NCBI RefSeq assembly: GCF_900187225.1
Contig: NZ_LT906436.1
Span: forward strand, 310,001-374,000
DNA length: 64,000 nucleotides
DNA from: Listeria monocytogenes
GTDB taxonomy: Bacteria > Bacillota > Bacilli > Lactobacillales > Listeriaceae
Direction: 5' to 3'
This document shows positions 1 through 9,724 of this stretch, in pieces. Both the position numbers and the translations under genes were made by a program. Within the stretch, counting starts at the first letter, position 1, and every line of letters begins with the position of its first letter. Below the pieces are notes generated by a model. The model was not told the origin of the DNA. It did no database searches and saw nothing but the letters and a program-made list of their open reading frames with translations.

Positions 1-655
1 CGATTCGCTTGAAATTAATTTATTCACGTCCGCACTATTCCAAGATTCTGGTACTGTTAAAAGTGAAGGAAACACATACACAGATGGTTCAAGTGTCATT
101 GAAATGGATACAGATAATAAAGTATTAGAGTATGTAAATCCATCACAAGAACGTACTAATCCAGAAGACCTCAGCAGTGTTAAACGAGCTGGACTTATTC
201 AAGATAGTTTTAACTTTGTGAACGACCATGCTGGCTGGACTGGTGACGGCGCTTACTATTTCACAGGTTATGCCGCGGAAAGTGCGACGACTAATTTCAG
301 TTTATTCATCGATAATTTACAAGTGTACAATGAGAATGGTATGGCGGATATTTCTGTAACAGAAGGACTTGAAGCTGTTTATAAGTACATGAGGCCATTT
401 TTCCGTTTAGATACAGATGTTCCGGGAGAGAAAAAAGAAGTTACGTTACCATCATCTTATTCTGTCTATAGTGCTCTTGCCCAAAATCCTAACGTTAAAG
501 CAGAAGAAATTGAAGATATTGTTCCTGGTTATCATATGACTAGGAGCGAATCTTCAGGCATGAATCGTCTTGTGACATTAGAGCCGACATGGCTGTATAA
601 GTATCATGACAAATGGTTCATCTTCCAACCAGACGCAGAAAAGGCGGGTGAATAA
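1..655 (+). CDS. yycH: YycH/WalH regulatory protein, 3' part
   Basis: C-terminal part of YycH, the membrane-anchored extracytoplasmic protein that with YycI controls the WalK sensor kinase. The frame is open from base 2, so the gene starts to the left of the window and the N-terminal membrane anchor is not visible. About 217 codons remain. It ends two bases before yycI, as in the conserved walR-walK-yycH-yycI-walJ operon of Firmicutes. Identification rests mainly on this context and on the following yycI and walJ; the protein itself has no catalytic motif. An internal ATG at 104 is not the true start. Confidence 0.85.
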   Translation, partial: DSLEINLFTSALFQDSGTVKSEGNTYTDGSSVIEMDTDNKVLEYVNPSQERTNPEDLSSVKRAGLIQDSFNFVNDHAGWTGDGAYYFTGYAAESATTNFSLFIDNLQVYNENGMADISVTEGLEAVYKYMRPFFRLDTDVPGEKKEVTLPSSYSVYSALAQNPNVKAEEIEDIVPGYHMTRSESSGMNRLVTLEPTWLYKYHDKWFIFQPDAEKAGE

Positions 656-657
656 AA

Positions 658-1497
658 ATGGATTGGCGTAAAACACAAATGATTTTTATTGTGACTCTCC
701 TCATTCTTAACGTCTTTTTAGCAGTAATATTTTTCAACAAGCAACTATCAGATGACCCAGATACACTCGGAAATGAAACGCTAGAAGAACGATTAAAAGC
801 AGATAATATCTCTCATCCTGATTTATCGACCAAACCTACTAGCGGCTCTATCTTCACTACAGAGCGAGCAGCTTTTACAACAAAAGATGTGAGCGATCTT
901 ACAGGGCAAGCCATTACGCTTAAAGATAACAATAAACAAATCTATTCTGTCCTACAAACTCCAGTAAAAGCTGGCAAAAAAGGTAGTAACCCAGAATTTC
1001 AAAAATTTATGGAATCGGATGTTTATCGCGGGGAATCCTATCAATTTTGGAATTATGACAAAGATGCTCGGACGCTTACTTTTAATCAATTAATTAATAA
1101 TAATATGGTTCTATTTGATGAAGCGGGACAAATTACTTTTTATTTAGATCAAGATGACCGAGTGATCTCATACGAGCAAACTTGGATGTCCAAGCAAGAT
1201 GATTTAAAAGATAAAACCAATTTAATGTCCGCAACAGATGCATTAGAAGCGGTATATCAGCACGGAGAATTGAAGCAAGACAGCGACGTGGTTTCTGCAA
1301 CATTTGGCTATTACACGACAGTACAGCTACCCTCTGGAAATGTATACTTCCCCGTTTGGTGTTTTGAAGTAAAACATTCGGGCGAAACTAACTACGTCCT
1401 CGTAAATGCCAAAGACGAACAAGTAATTAATCAATCAGAAAACAAATCAACAACTGAACCTGGTGCAGAATTATCAAGCCGCCAAAAAGCTAAATAA
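658..1497 (+). CDS. yycI: YycI/WalI regulatory protein
   Basis: 279 aa. One N-terminal membrane helix (about residues 8-25, hydrophobic run after MDWRKTQMIF) is followed by a soluble extracytoplasmic domain, the normal YycI design. In Bacillus, YycI and YycH form a membrane complex that modulates WalK and so cell-wall turnover; that role is family knowledge. The gene starts two bases after the yycH stop, with its ribosome site inside the end of yycH, so translation is coupled. A strong hairpin follows directly. The last ~15 residues are polar and low complexity. Confidence 0.87.
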   Translation: MDWRKTQMIFIVTLLILNVFLAVIFFNKQLSDDPDTLGNETLEERLKADNISHPDLSTKPTSGSIFTTERAAFTTKDVSDLTGQAITLKDNNKQIYSVLQTPVKAGKKGSNPEFQKFMESDVYRGESYQFWNYDKDARTLTFNQLINNNMVLFDEAGQITFYLDQDDRVISYEQTWMSKQDDLKDKTNLMSATDALEAVYQHGELKQDSDVVSATFGYYTTVQLPSGNVYFPVWCFEVKHSGETNYVLVNAKDEQVINQSENKSTTEPGAELSSRQKAK

Positions 1498-1503
1498 AAA
1501 ATG

Positions 1504-1541
1504 AGTCAACCTAATTATTATGAAAAATTAGGTTGGCTTTT
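1504..1541 (+). terminator. Rho-independent terminator after yycI
   Basis: Inverted repeat CAACCTAAT...ATTAGGTTG followed by a T-rich run. It separates yycH-yycI from walJ, so walJ either has its own promoter in 1545-1600 or is reached by partial read-through. Confidence 0.75.
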
Positions 1542-1616
1542 TCAAACGATAGGGCATGCAATTTTGCCGAATTAGCGTTACAATGAAAGATATATAAGCC
1601 TTTAGGGGGATTAAAA

Positions 1617-2447
1617 ATGTTCGCAAATAAAATTTTAACGGAAAAAGATACGGACCAAATCCGATTTAGTATATTAGCCAGTGGAAGCTCAGGGAATGCC
1701 ACACTTGTCGAAACCGGAGACCAAAAAATTCTGATCGATTGTGGTTTGAGTGGAAAGAAAATGGAAGGACTATTCGCGCAAGTTGGTCGTGATATGAACG
1801 ATTTAGACGCGATTCTAATTACTCACGAACATTCAGATCATATTAAAGGTCTTGGTGTGCTTGCTCGTAAATACAAACTCCCTATTTATGCTAACGCGAA
1901 AACGTGGAAAGCCATGGATAATATGATTGGCGAAGTCTCTTCAGATCAAAAATTCCAATTTGATATGGAAACAGTAAAAACCTTTGGTAGTATGCAAGTG
2001 GAATCTTTTGGAGTCTCTCATGATGCAATTGAGCCGATGTTTTACATATTTCATAAAGGGAATAAAAAATTTGTAATGATAACGGACACTGGTTATGTAA
2101 GCGACCGAATGAAAGGTCATATTGCGGGGGCTGATGCTTATCTTTTTGAAAGTAATCATGATGTAGAAATGCTTCGAATGGGACGCTATCCGTGGAATGT
2201 GAAACGCAGAATTCTAGGTGATGAAGGTCACGTGAGCAATGAGGACGCTGCAATAGCAATGAGTGAAGTTATTACCGATCAAACAAAACGAATTTATTTG
2301 GGACACCTTAGTAAAGACAACAATATGAAAGAACTTGCGAGAATGAGCGTAACACAAACACTTATGGCAGAAGGTATTGATGTTGGGGGCAAACTAGAAA
2401 TTTTTGACACAGACCCTGATAATGCTACATCTATCTTTACTATTTAA
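1617..2447 (+). CDS. walJ: WalJ/YycJ metallo-beta-lactamase-fold hydrolase
   Basis: 276 aa metallo-beta-lactamase-fold protein, the usual walJ product. The metal-binding signature THEHSDH is visible near residue 69, preceded by the family start [15 protein letters not shown]. Further His and Asp residues (GVSHDA, ITDTGY, SNHD, GHLS) fit a binuclear metal site. In other Firmicutes WalJ is linked to coordination of cell division with replication and to nuclease-like activity; the substrate is not shown here. The start ATG has a good site (GGGGG, 7 bases upstream). The N-terminus carries about 15 residues before the core. Confidence 0.9.
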   Translation: MFANKILTEKDTDQIRFSILASGSSGNATLVETGDQKILIDCGLSGKKMEGLFAQVGRDMNDLDAILITHEHSDHIKGLGVLARKYKLPIYANAKTWKAMDNMIGEVSSDQKFQFDMETVKTFGSMQVESFGVSHDAIEPMFYIFHKGNKKFVMITDTGYVSDRMKGHIAGADAYLFESNHDVEMLRMGRYPWNVKRRILGDEGHVSNEDAAIAMSEVITDQTKRIYLGHLSKDNNMKELARMSVTQTLMAEGIDVGGKLEIFDTDPDNATSIFTI

Positions 2448-2544
2448 GTTTCACCGTTTTTTTAAAGCTTTTTCATCGTTTTTTCATATTTGGGGTTTAT
2501 TATGGAAGTATATAAATGCGAAATTTGCAGAGAGGAAGGAAGAC

Positions 2545-4050
2545 ATGGACGAGAAAGAAAAGAATTTAAATGAAAACAGCGAGAATGAAAGCACGCCGAA
2601 AAGAGAGGTCGAGGATACTTTACATACACCGGAGAGCGCGCAACCAGTCCAAGAAACTCCTATTGTAGAAGGCGTGACCCCAGAAGGGGAGAAATTTGCC
2701 GGAGCGACAGAAGATGCAGCCGAGGCGAGTTCTACAAATGCATTTTTTGAAGAAGCAAGTAATAAAGAATCAGAACCTGCTAGACCGGCTCCAGGGCCAA
2801 GACGCGCTGGTACAACTGGTGGCGGGGCAGTCCCACCTACTAATAGAGTGAATAATGGCGGAAGTGGTAACGGGAATGGTGAACCACCGAAACGCGGCAA
2901 ACACTTTATTGGTTACTTTTTAACAGCACTTATTGGTGTTATTATCGGAGGACTTATTATTTTCTTTGTCGCTTGGGATAATGGCGATAACGCAGATACA
3001 ACTTCAAACTCAAATAATAAAGCTACCAAAGTAGAAAAAGTTTCGGTAGATACAACATCAGATGTAACAAAAGCAGTAGACAAAGTGCAAGATGCGGTGG
3101 TCAGTGTACTAAATTACCAATCATCTTCATCCCTTGATGGAACAACGACTTCTGAACAAGAAGCTTCATCAGGATCTGGTGTTATTTATAAAAAGGCAAA
3201 TGGAAAAGCCTACATCGTAACAAATAATCACGTTGTTGCTGATGCAAATAAATTAGAAGTAACTTTTACAAACGGTAAAAAATCCGAAGCAAAATTACTC
3301 GGAACAGACGAATGGAACGATTTAGCTGTTCTTGAAATTGATGATAAAAATGTTACTACAGTCGCTGCATTCGGCGATTCAGATTCATTAAAACTTGGTG
3401 AACCAGCAATTGCAATTGGTAGCCCACTAGGAACGGAATTTTCCGGTTCTGTAACACAAGGTATTATTTCTGGTCTAAACCGTGCAGTACCAGTTGATAC
3501 AAATGGCGACGGAACAGAAGACTGGGAAGCAGATGTTATCCAAACAGATGCAGCAATCAATCCAGGTAACAGTGGTGGAGCTTTAATTAACATTGAAGGC
3601 CAAGTAATCGGTATCAACTCAATGAAAATTTCGATGGAAAACGTAGAAGGTATTAGCTTTGCAATTCCAAGTAACACAGTAGAACCAATCATCGAACAAC
3701 TAGAAACAAAAGGCGAAGTAGAACGTCCATCTCTAGGTGTATCCTTACGTGACGTTGATACAATTCCAGAAACACAACAAAAAAATATCTTGAAATTACC
3801 TGATAGCGTAGATTACGGCGCAATGGTACAACAAGTAGTATCCGGTTCTGCAGCAGACAAAGCAGGCTTGAAACAATACGATGTTATTGTTGAACTAAAC
3901 GGCCAAAAAGTAACAAACTCCATGACATTACGCAAAATTCTATACGGTAACGACGTGAAAATTGGCGATAAAGTCAAAGTAAAATACTATCGTGACGGTA
4001 AAGAAAAATCCACAGATATTAAATTAGAAGCAGCAAAAACAACTACATGA
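2545..4050 (+). CDS. htrA: HtrA/DegP-like membrane-anchored serine protease
   Basis: 501 aa from ATG 2545, preceded by AGAGGAAGGA; upstream in-frame ATGs overlap walJ and are unlikely. Order: acidic, low-complexity cytoplasmic segment (1-115); one membrane helix (~120-143); trypsin-like domain with catalytic His229 (TNNHVV), Asp259 (WNDLAVL) and Ser343 (NPGNSGGAL); C-terminal PDZ domain (~390-490). HtrA degrades misfolded exported proteins. In Listeria it is known for stress tolerance and virulence; that is species knowledge. It is followed by a strong terminator. Confidence 0.93.
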   Translation: MDEKEKNLNENSENESTPKREVEDTLHTPESAQPVQETPIVEGVTPEGEKFAGATEDAAEASSTNAFFEEASNKESEPARPAPGPRRAGTTGGGAVPPTNRVNNGGSGNGNGEPPKRGKHFIGYFLTALIGVIIGGLIIFFVAWDNGDNADTTSNSNNKATKVEKVSVDTTSDVTKAVDKVQDAVVSVLNYQSSSSLDGTTTSEQEASSGSGVIYKKANGKAYIVTNNHVVADANKLEVTFTNGKKSEAKLLGTDEWNDLAVLEIDDKNVTTVAAFGDSDSLKLGEPAIAIGSPLGTEFSGSVTQGIISGLNRAVPVDTNGDGTEDWEADVIQTDAAINPGNSGGALINIEGQVIGINSMKISMENVEGISFAIPSNTVEPIIEQLETKGEVERPSLGVSLRDVDTIPETQQKNILKLPDSVDYGAMVQQVVSGSAADKAGLKQYDVIVELNGQKVTNSMTLRKILYGNDVKIGDKVKVKYYRDGKEKSTDIKLEAAKTTT

Positions 4051-4054
4051 TAAC

Positions 4055-4091
4055 AAAAAGCCATTCTCTTGAAAAAGAGGGTGGCTTTTTT
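4055..4091 (+). terminator. Rho-independent terminator after htrA
   Basis: AAAAAGCCA and TCTCTT pair with AAGAG and TGGCTTTTTT around a GAAA loop, five bases after the htrA stop. Confidence 0.85.
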
Positions 4092-4092
4092 C

Positions 4093-4640
4093 TGTGGAAA
4101 ACTTGTGGATAGCGATTTTTTTCGGATATAGATATGGTAGAGAACAAGAATTCTCCTACTAAATATAGAACTAGTTTGTGGATATGTGGATAACTTCTGT
4201 GGATAACCTGTGTGTAAGCAGTGAATATCTTGTGGAAAAGAACAATTTTGATAATTTAATCAATAAACACAGATTTATTTTTGAAAAAAACACATTTTTT
4301 GCGAAAATATAGGTCAAAAAAGAAAAATGTGGATAGAAAGCCATTTATCCACATTTTTACTTTTTATAAGCTGGATATGTGACAAGGAAAATAACTTTAC
4401 ATAGAAATTCGATTCGCGAGATTGATTGTAGGAGAAGGGGTTCCGCTGTTTGGTGGAGTTTAAGTTTTGAATAGTTAGAGGACGATTTTACCTGTGGATA
4501 AGCTGTGGATAGTGAAATTTGGCTATCATATATATTGTGGAGAATATACGTTCGGACACAAAATAGAGAAGCAGCTTGTGGATATGTGGATAATTTTTGG
4601 GGATAACTTGTGTATAAGGGCGGGATAACCTGTGGAATAA
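4093..4640. promoter_or_regulatory. DnaA-box cluster in the htrA-rlmH intergenic region
   Basis: This 686-bp gene-free stretch is full of DnaA boxes. Exact TGTGGATAA or its complement occurs at 4185-4193, 4198-4206, 4345-4353 (minus strand), 4493-4501 and 4585-4593. One-mismatch copies lie at 4093, 4104, 4177, 4231, 4328, 4504, 4577, 4598 and 4609. Two pairs overlap as TGTGGATATGTGGATAA (4177-4193 and 4577-4593). Nearly all boxes point the same way. Bacillus subtilis has comparable clusters outside oriC that titrate DnaA; the role here is inference. The rlmH promoter must lie at its right end. Confidence 0.8.
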
Positions 4641-4736
4641 CTTTTTATGGAAAGCTGCTATTATTTTATTTTGACTAGTGCAATGAGGGATTTTTGATGT
4701 ATGATAAAAGTATTAAAAAAGATAAGGGTGGCATAA

Positions 4737-5216
4737 ATGAATATCCAAATTGTAACGGTCGGGAAATTAAAAGAAAAATATTTAGTACAAGGAATCGCCG
4801 AATATTTAAAACGACTTAGCGCCTACGCGAAAGTGACGATTGTTGAAGTTCCGGATGAAAAAGCCCCGGAAGTATTGAGTGACGCGGAAATGAAGCAAGT
4901 GAAGGATAAAGAGGGTGTGCGGATTTTAGCGAAGATTCCGGATGATGCCCATGTGATAGCGCTGGCGATTGATGGGAAAATGAAGTCGAGCGAGGAATTT
5001 GCGGCGGATTTGGATAAGCTGGCGACGTATGGTAAAAGTAAGGTGACGTTTGTGATTGGTGGATCGCTGGGGCTTAGTGAGGCAGTGTTGAAGCGGAGTA
5101 ATGAGCGGATTTCGTTTGGTAGGTTGACGTTGCCGCACCAGTTGATGAGATTGGTGCTGGTGGAGCAGGTTTATCGGGCGTTTCGGATTGTTCGTGGGGA
5201 GCCTTATCATAAGTAG
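4737..5216 (+). CDS. rlmH: 23S rRNA (pseudouridine1915-N3)-methyltransferase RlmH
   Basis: 159 aa SPOUT methyltransferase, the full family length. RlmH methylates pseudouridine 1915 in helix 69 of 23S rRNA using SAM. The trefoil-knot SAM region shows as [10 protein letters not shown] (about residues 105-114), with the C-terminal motifs [16 protein letters not shown] and GEPYHK. The start follows AAGGGTGG. The last codons match the attachment site used by staphylococcal cassette chromosomes in the same gene (orfX), and the same 14 bases recur at 14028. Codon use shifts to G-rich third positions in the second half. Confidence 0.96.
   Translation: MNIQIVTVGKLKEKYLVQGIAEYLKRLSAYAKVTIVEVPDEKAPEVLSDAEMKQVKDKEGVRILAKIPDDAHVIALAIDGKMKSSEEFAADLDKLATYGKSKVTFVIGGSLGLSEAVLKRSNERISFGRLTLPHQLMRLVLVEQVYRAFRIVRGEPYHK
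5199..5212 (+). repeat. Left attachment-site repeat inside rlmH 3' end
   Basis: GAGCCTTATCATAA, identical to 14028-14041. It encodes the final E-P-Y-H-K of RlmH and resembles the staphylococcal SCC core in orfX (TATCATAA followed by G/A-T). Read as the left boundary of the island. Confidence 0.8.
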
Positions 5217-5322
5217 GGGTGTTTTTTTGCTTATTAACAAAAAGTATAGAAAATAGATATGCTCTTTGGTAAAAATTAAATAGACACAAAGTTAATGACT
5301 TGTTAAAAAAAGAGCGAACAGC

Positions 5323-5505
5323 ATGTCGATTAATAGTAATTCTACTATTGCCAGTGGGATTTCAGCCTCATTTAGTCAATCAGCTAGTGCATTAAATAGA
5401 ATATCCGTTTCTGTCAGCTCTAGACAAATCAATGTGGCTGGTAATAGCATTGCGATTGAAAATTTTTCAATCTCTCAATCTAGTCTAAAAGGTGTCTCTA
5501 ACTGA
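5323..5505 (+). CDS. Small Ser-rich hypothetical ORF (doubtful)
   Basis: 60 aa, very rich in Ser, Asn and Ile (about one quarter Ser), with no recognisable domain. The upstream sequence has only a weak purine run (AAAAAAAGAGCG) and the end overlaps the start of recombinase remnants in another frame. It may be an accidental open frame in the decayed left end of the island. I do not recognise it. Confidence 0.2.
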   Translation: MSINSNSTIASGISASFSQSASALNRISVSVSSRQINVAGNSIAIENFSISQSSLKGVSN

Positions 5506-6857
5506 CGTAATGACCTCTAGTGGGAAGTTGATGTTGCAGTTTCTTGTCAGCTTTAGTGAATTTGAGCGAAATCAAATTTCAGAAAATGTTCAAATGACTA
5601 TGACCTAATTGGTACGAGATCAAAAGCGCTATGCAGGGGGATGACGATTTGGTTATGTTAGTGTTGTTGATAATGATGGAAAAATTACTCATTGAGCCTA
5701 AAGAAGCGGAACTAGTTCAGTTGATTTATTCAAAATACTTGAGTGGTCAATGGTATCGTTCGATTGCAAATGAATTAAATAAAAGGGGCTATCAGCCTAT
5801 TAAAGGCACCCTTTTTTCAACTACTACCATTAAAGATATTTTGCATAATAAAATCTATGCTGGGTATTTAAAATATGCTCATTACGTTGATTGGCATACG
5901 AAACGAAGAAAAGGGAAAAACTCCCACCCGATTATTGTAAAAGGAGACCACGAACCAATTATTGATGAACATACCTATCAGGCGGTTCAGGAGCGTTTGG
6001 AATTAGAGAGTAGGCACCCAAATTGTAATCATACAGGCGAAAATGCTCTGACAGGATTACTTCGATGTCCAGAATGTGAGCACCAATGGCAGCAAATAAT
6101 GTGATCAATCGACTAAAGGATGGAACCAAAAAACGTATTCGGTATTATTCCTGTTTTCAATTTCGAAATAAAGGAGCGAGTGTTTGCCATGCGAATTCAA
6201 TCCGAGCAGATCAAGCAGAACAGTTTGTGGCTGAAAGGTTGAAGGAAACCGTTCAACACCCACAAATTATAAAAGAAGTTAATTCAAGCACTTAATCAGG
6301 AAATGGAGGAGCAGCGCCTCCCATTGTCGGAAGAGCTAAAGGTTATACAGGCTCAAAAACAAGAAACAATCGTAAAAAATGAGAAATTAACGTTATTGTT
6401 AGAAGAAAACCCAGAATTGTTAGACTCGTTAAAAGAACGTTTAGAAGAACTGCATACATTACTACGAGAAAAACAGATTCGAGAAAATGAGCTCTTAACC
6501 ATTTTAAGTTATCAAGGTAAGAAAATAGAGGTAGACAACGTGACTGACATTGTTATTGACATTGATAAACTAGTAAGCAATCAAGAAAAGCAACAGATAA
6601 AACAGCTATACAGAACGTTTATTCAAAAGATTAACTTTACGCCAGATACTAAAGACCGCTTACAATTGACGATGTATTTTGACCAATCCATTATTGATCA
6701 ACTTAACAAGCATTATAGAGAAACCGTATCCCATTCAGAGGATACGGTTCTTTTTGCCTTAACAACAACCTTTCGATTCAACTGTATAGGAGCAATGATG
6801 AATCGCATTAAATGTGATCGTCCTCGTAACAATCCCCTAACGGTTCATAATCGCTAG
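5487..6857 (+). pseudogene. Decayed large serine recombinase (Ccr-like position)
   Basis: Remnant of a large serine recombinase. The first recognisable piece (5487-5605) reads SLTDVMTSSGKLMLQFLV then SFSEFERNQISENVQ, the end of a resolvase catalytic domain. The same frame continues through stops TAA 5606 and TGA 5642 (Y-A-G-G-stop-R-F-G-Y). It then shifts near 5675 into a Recombinase domain (EPKEAELVQLIYSKYLSG; NKIYAGYLKYAHY). It shifts again near 6090-6104, inside a zinc ribbon whose cysteines are visible (LRCPEC, then YYSC and VCHA). A third break near 6295 leads into a coiled coil to 6857. The N-terminal ~110 residues with the nucleophilic Ser are missing. Next to the rlmH repeat this is the likely former integrase of the island. 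Confidence 0.85.
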
Positions 6858-6860
6858 GGG
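6834..6860 (+). terminator. Hairpin at the end of the recombinase remnant
   Basis: CCCCTA...TAGGGG inverted repeat with a 15-base loop spanning the final stop codon. There is no clear T run after it, so terminator function is uncertain. Confidence 0.35.
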
Positions 6861-6996
6861 AACTGTTATGGAGTTGCGTAACGAAGTAAGCATAACGTTA
6901 TCAGCATACTAAATAGAAAAAATACAATGATAAATTACTGAAGAAGTCTTGATATTTTTGTAGAGAAGTATTTTATCTAAATATTAATTTATCAAA

Positions 6997-8109
6997 CTAT
7001 TCTATTGTTGCTAGTTCGTTCATCAAGACAAGTAATAGCCAATCACGTAGGTCAGATAAGTATTGGTTATTACGAGTATTGAAGGATACCTGTTCCATCA
7101 TCGGTTTCACAATAGAGTTAAATTCTGTTAGTATTTCTTTGGAAGGAAGGTATATTTCTTTATCTTTAACTAATGCTTTCTGTAGGTGTTTTAACCCGGT
7201 ACCTTGAAAGAATTTCTGATTTAATTCAGGTCTTATTGCATCAAGGAATAGATAGAGATAGTCTGTAAAATCATTTTTAGCTGAAATGCACCATGTATCA
7301 GTGGAATATGCGGCTTTACCAATATAGAATTTGACATCGGCATTTCCACCAGTATTAAGATAAATATTTCTATCTTTGACAAGATAATTATCCCATTCAT
7401 AAATTGTTTCACCACTTGTAAAAAATGGATAATCGCCGCGAGCCTCTCTTGCTTCACCAACTTGGATGTTGGACTTACTGTTTTCCAGAAGTATATCTGA
7501 AATCTTTGCATTCTCATGTTTTCCAAAAAAAGAATGCATGTAAATTGCCTTAGCCATGTCTAATAAATTAGTATTTATCTTTGTATTGATTCTAATTTTA
7601 TATTCAACCGATGAAATAGTTGATAAAATCTTTTGTTGAGTAGATAAATCTGGAAATTTAATAGGAACATTTTTTAATATTTCAGTATTCAAATTTGGCA
7701 TATTTGAACCGACAGCATTTAAGACTAGCCATTTTTTCACGAAAGGTGTACTTAAAATCAAAGAAATAAATTCTGGTAAAACATGTTCGCTTGTGAATCG
7801 TACGAGAAAACATCCAGTTCCGCAGAGTTCACCTTCCTCAGATTCTGTGATAAATGCATGTTTTTCAACATCACCTCGACGAGCAAAAACAATATCGTTT
7901 TTTAATACTTTGTATCGCCTTAGAGTCGTTGCAAACTCCTCAGAAATGTAAGAAATCTTCTCATAATTAACTTGTCTAGAACCTATATTTTGAGGCATTA
8001 TAACTGCAACTCCAGAGTCAACATAATCTGACTTGTGAAGTTGGGTTCCGAATGGGCCAGTGATTATTTTTGCTACCTCACCTAGAGAAGTAGAAATCCA
8101 TTTACTCAT
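6997..8109 (-). CDS. hsdS: Type I restriction-modification specificity subunit HsdS
   Basis: 370 aa with two target-recognition domains. Each starts with the typical entry and ends in a helical conserved region (first TRD ~1-150, then SSVEYKIRINTKINTNLLDM; second TRD ~195-330, then a C-terminal helix). HsdS determines which bipartite DNA sequence the HsdMS and HsdRMS complexes bind. Its start overlaps the last 8 bases of hsdM, so it is last in the minus-strand operon hsdR-hsdM-hsdS. No inverted duplicate hsdS or local invertase was seen, so no phase-variable shuffling is suggested. Length is slightly short but complete. Confidence 0.92.
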   Translation of the reverse strand: MSKWISTSLGEVAKIITGPFGTQLHKSDYVDSGVAVIMPQNIGSRQVNYEKISYISEEFATTLRRYKVLKNDIVFARRGDVEKHAFITESEEGELCGTGCFLVRFTSEHVLPEFISLILSTPFVKKWLVLNAVGSNMPNLNTEILKNVPIKFPDLSTQQKILSTISSVEYKIRINTKINTNLLDMAKAIYMHSFFGKHENAKISDILLENSKSNIQVGEAREARGDYPFFTSGETIYEWDNYLVKDRNIYLNTGGNADVKFYIGKAAYSTDTWCISAKNDFTDYLYLFLDAIRPELNQKFFQGTGLKHLQKALVKDKEIYLPSKEILTEFNSIVKPMMEQVSFNTRNNQYLSDLRDWLLLVLMNELATIE

Positions 8110-9721
8110 ATTTCACCTTTTTCAATTGTTCTAAAATATCTGTTTGTAGTTTGTTATCCTCTAAAAAAAGAGATTGTAAAGTGCATTGAAATTTCTTCAT
8201 TTGATTATTAAATTCTTCCTGTGTAAGCTCAACATATTCAATTTTCACATCGAAATATTGGCTGGCAGATAATGAATATTTTTTCTCTTTAATTTCGTTA
8301 TAAGTAACAGTAACAGAAAAATCATCTCGTGCTTCTTGCATCTGAAAAGCTTGGATAATTTGTTTTTCATCTTCTGAACTTAGTAATGTTTTTTGACTTT
8401 TTCCGTCTTTAACTTTAGTTCCTAATTTACTTGCATCAACCAGAACTACTTTAGCATCGTCAGTATTATTAGTTTTGTCAATAAAAATTACACTGACATT
8501 TGTACCAGTCGTCGCAAATATGTTAGAAGGCATGCTAACAACCCCCTTTAACCATCTATTATCAATCAAATGTTTCCGGATTTTTTTTTCAATTCCTGAT
8601 TGAGCTGTAATAAACCCTGTCGGGACGACCACTGCTGCTTTACCTGTATTGTTAAGACTATAGATGATATGTTGTATGAATAACAGATAAATAGCCATCT
8701 TATCTTTAGCAGAGTTTGGAATATTAGGAACACCAGCAAAAAATCGCTCAGTAAATTCAGGTAATGTTGTTATTTGTTCTCGCCATTCTGAAAAATCTAG
8801 TTTGAAAGGTGGATTAGATACTATATAATCCATTTTCTTATCAGCATGTCTATTTTCAATAATTGTATTACCTTGAACAATATTATTAATTGAATGGCTC
8901 AAATTATTTAAAATTAAGTTCAATCTAAGTAAGTTTGATGACTTCTGAGAGATATCTTGAGAATAAATAGATACCTTATCTGTCCCGATTTTACTTGCGA
9001 CATTCATCAAAAGTGTTCCTGATCCAGCACTTGGATCATATGCTTTAACTGATTTTGGTTCGTCGTCACCGATCAAAATTTCCGACATGATCTTAGCAAC
9101 TGAATGTGGCGTATAGTATTCGGCATATTTTCCTCCACCATCTTTGTTATAATCTTTAATCATATATTCGAAAATAGTTGAGAAAAAATCGAACCCTTGA
9201 TCAAAAATGACCTCATCAAATTTAACCAACGCTAGTTTAGCTATGATTTGCTTAGCAACATCATTCCGCATACTACTGTCACGAACGATATCATTGATAA
9301 GCCGTTCTTCAAATAAACGAATATCAGAATTTCCAGCGGTATGGACCGAAAAAATCGAATTATTTTCCACAGCGATATCATTCAACGTATCATCAAAAGT
9401 TTTAGCAAAGTCATCCTCGTTCTGATGTTTATACAAGTCTTCAATTAAATGGCGTGGATGTAAATGTGCCGCATTAGTTCCTAACTCAAAATCAAGTAAC
9501 ATTGTATATTCGTCTTCACTAAGACTAGCTAATTTTTCATAATCATAATTTGGGTGTAATTTTTTTATTTCAAATAAAAACTTATCATTTAAAAACTTAT
9601 ATAAAAATGACTGTGTAACCAGATTGTATTCACCTGCTTCGCCACCTAATCCTGCATTAGCGGATATTGCTTTTAAGTCATCAACTAATTGCTTAACAAT
9701 CGTTGTGTATGATTCATTCAT
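8102..9721 (-). CDS. hsdM: Type I restriction-modification methyltransferase subunit HsdM
   Basis: 539 aa N6-adenine methyltransferase. It has an N-terminal helical domain, then the SAM-binding motif DPSAGSGTLLMN (near residue 230) and the catalytic NPPF motif (DYIVSNPPF, near 305). With HsdS it methylates the target to protect self DNA. It lies between hsdR (3-bp gap) and hsdS (8-bp overlap), so all three are co-transcribed leftward. Length is typical and no frameshift is visible, so the enzyme should be active. Confidence 0.95.
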   Translation of the reverse strand: MNESYTTIVKQLVDDLKAISANAGLGGEAGEYNLVTQSFLYKFLNDKFLFEIKKLHPNYDYEKLASLSEDEYTMLLDFELGTNAAHLHPRHLIEDLYKHQNEDDFAKTFDDTLNDIAVENNSIFSVHTAGNSDIRLFEERLINDIVRDSSMRNDVAKQIIAKLALVKFDEVIFDQGFDFFSTIFEYMIKDYNKDGGGKYAEYYTPHSVAKIMSEILIGDDEPKSVKAYDPSAGSGTLLMNVASKIGTDKVSIYSQDISQKSSNLLRLNLILNNLSHSINNIVQGNTIIENRHADKKMDYIVSNPPFKLDFSEWREQITTLPEFTERFFAGVPNIPNSAKDKMAIYLLFIQHIIYSLNNTGKAAVVVPTGFITAQSGIEKKIRKHLIDNRWLKGVVSMPSNIFATTGTNVSVIFIDKTNNTDDAKVVLVDASKLGTKVKDGKSQKTLLSSEDEKQIIQAFQMQEARDDFSVTVTYNEIKEKKYSLSASQYFDVKIEYVELTQEEFNNQMKKFQCTLQSLFLEDNKLQTDILEQLKKVKYE

Positions 9722-9724
9722 TAG

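Noticed and set aside
2404-2544. N-terminal extension of HtrA
   Set aside because: It overlaps walJ, has no ribosome site, and would place an extra hydrophobic stretch before the acidic segment; ATG 2545 is better supported.
4093-4640. DnaA-box cluster as the chromosomal origin
   Set aside because: No dnaA, dnaN or AT-rich unwinding element beside it; flanking genes are htrA and rlmH. A secondary cluster fits better.
7233-7526. Extra gene inside hsdS
   Set aside because: Out-of-frame shadow, no ribosome site or recognisable domain.
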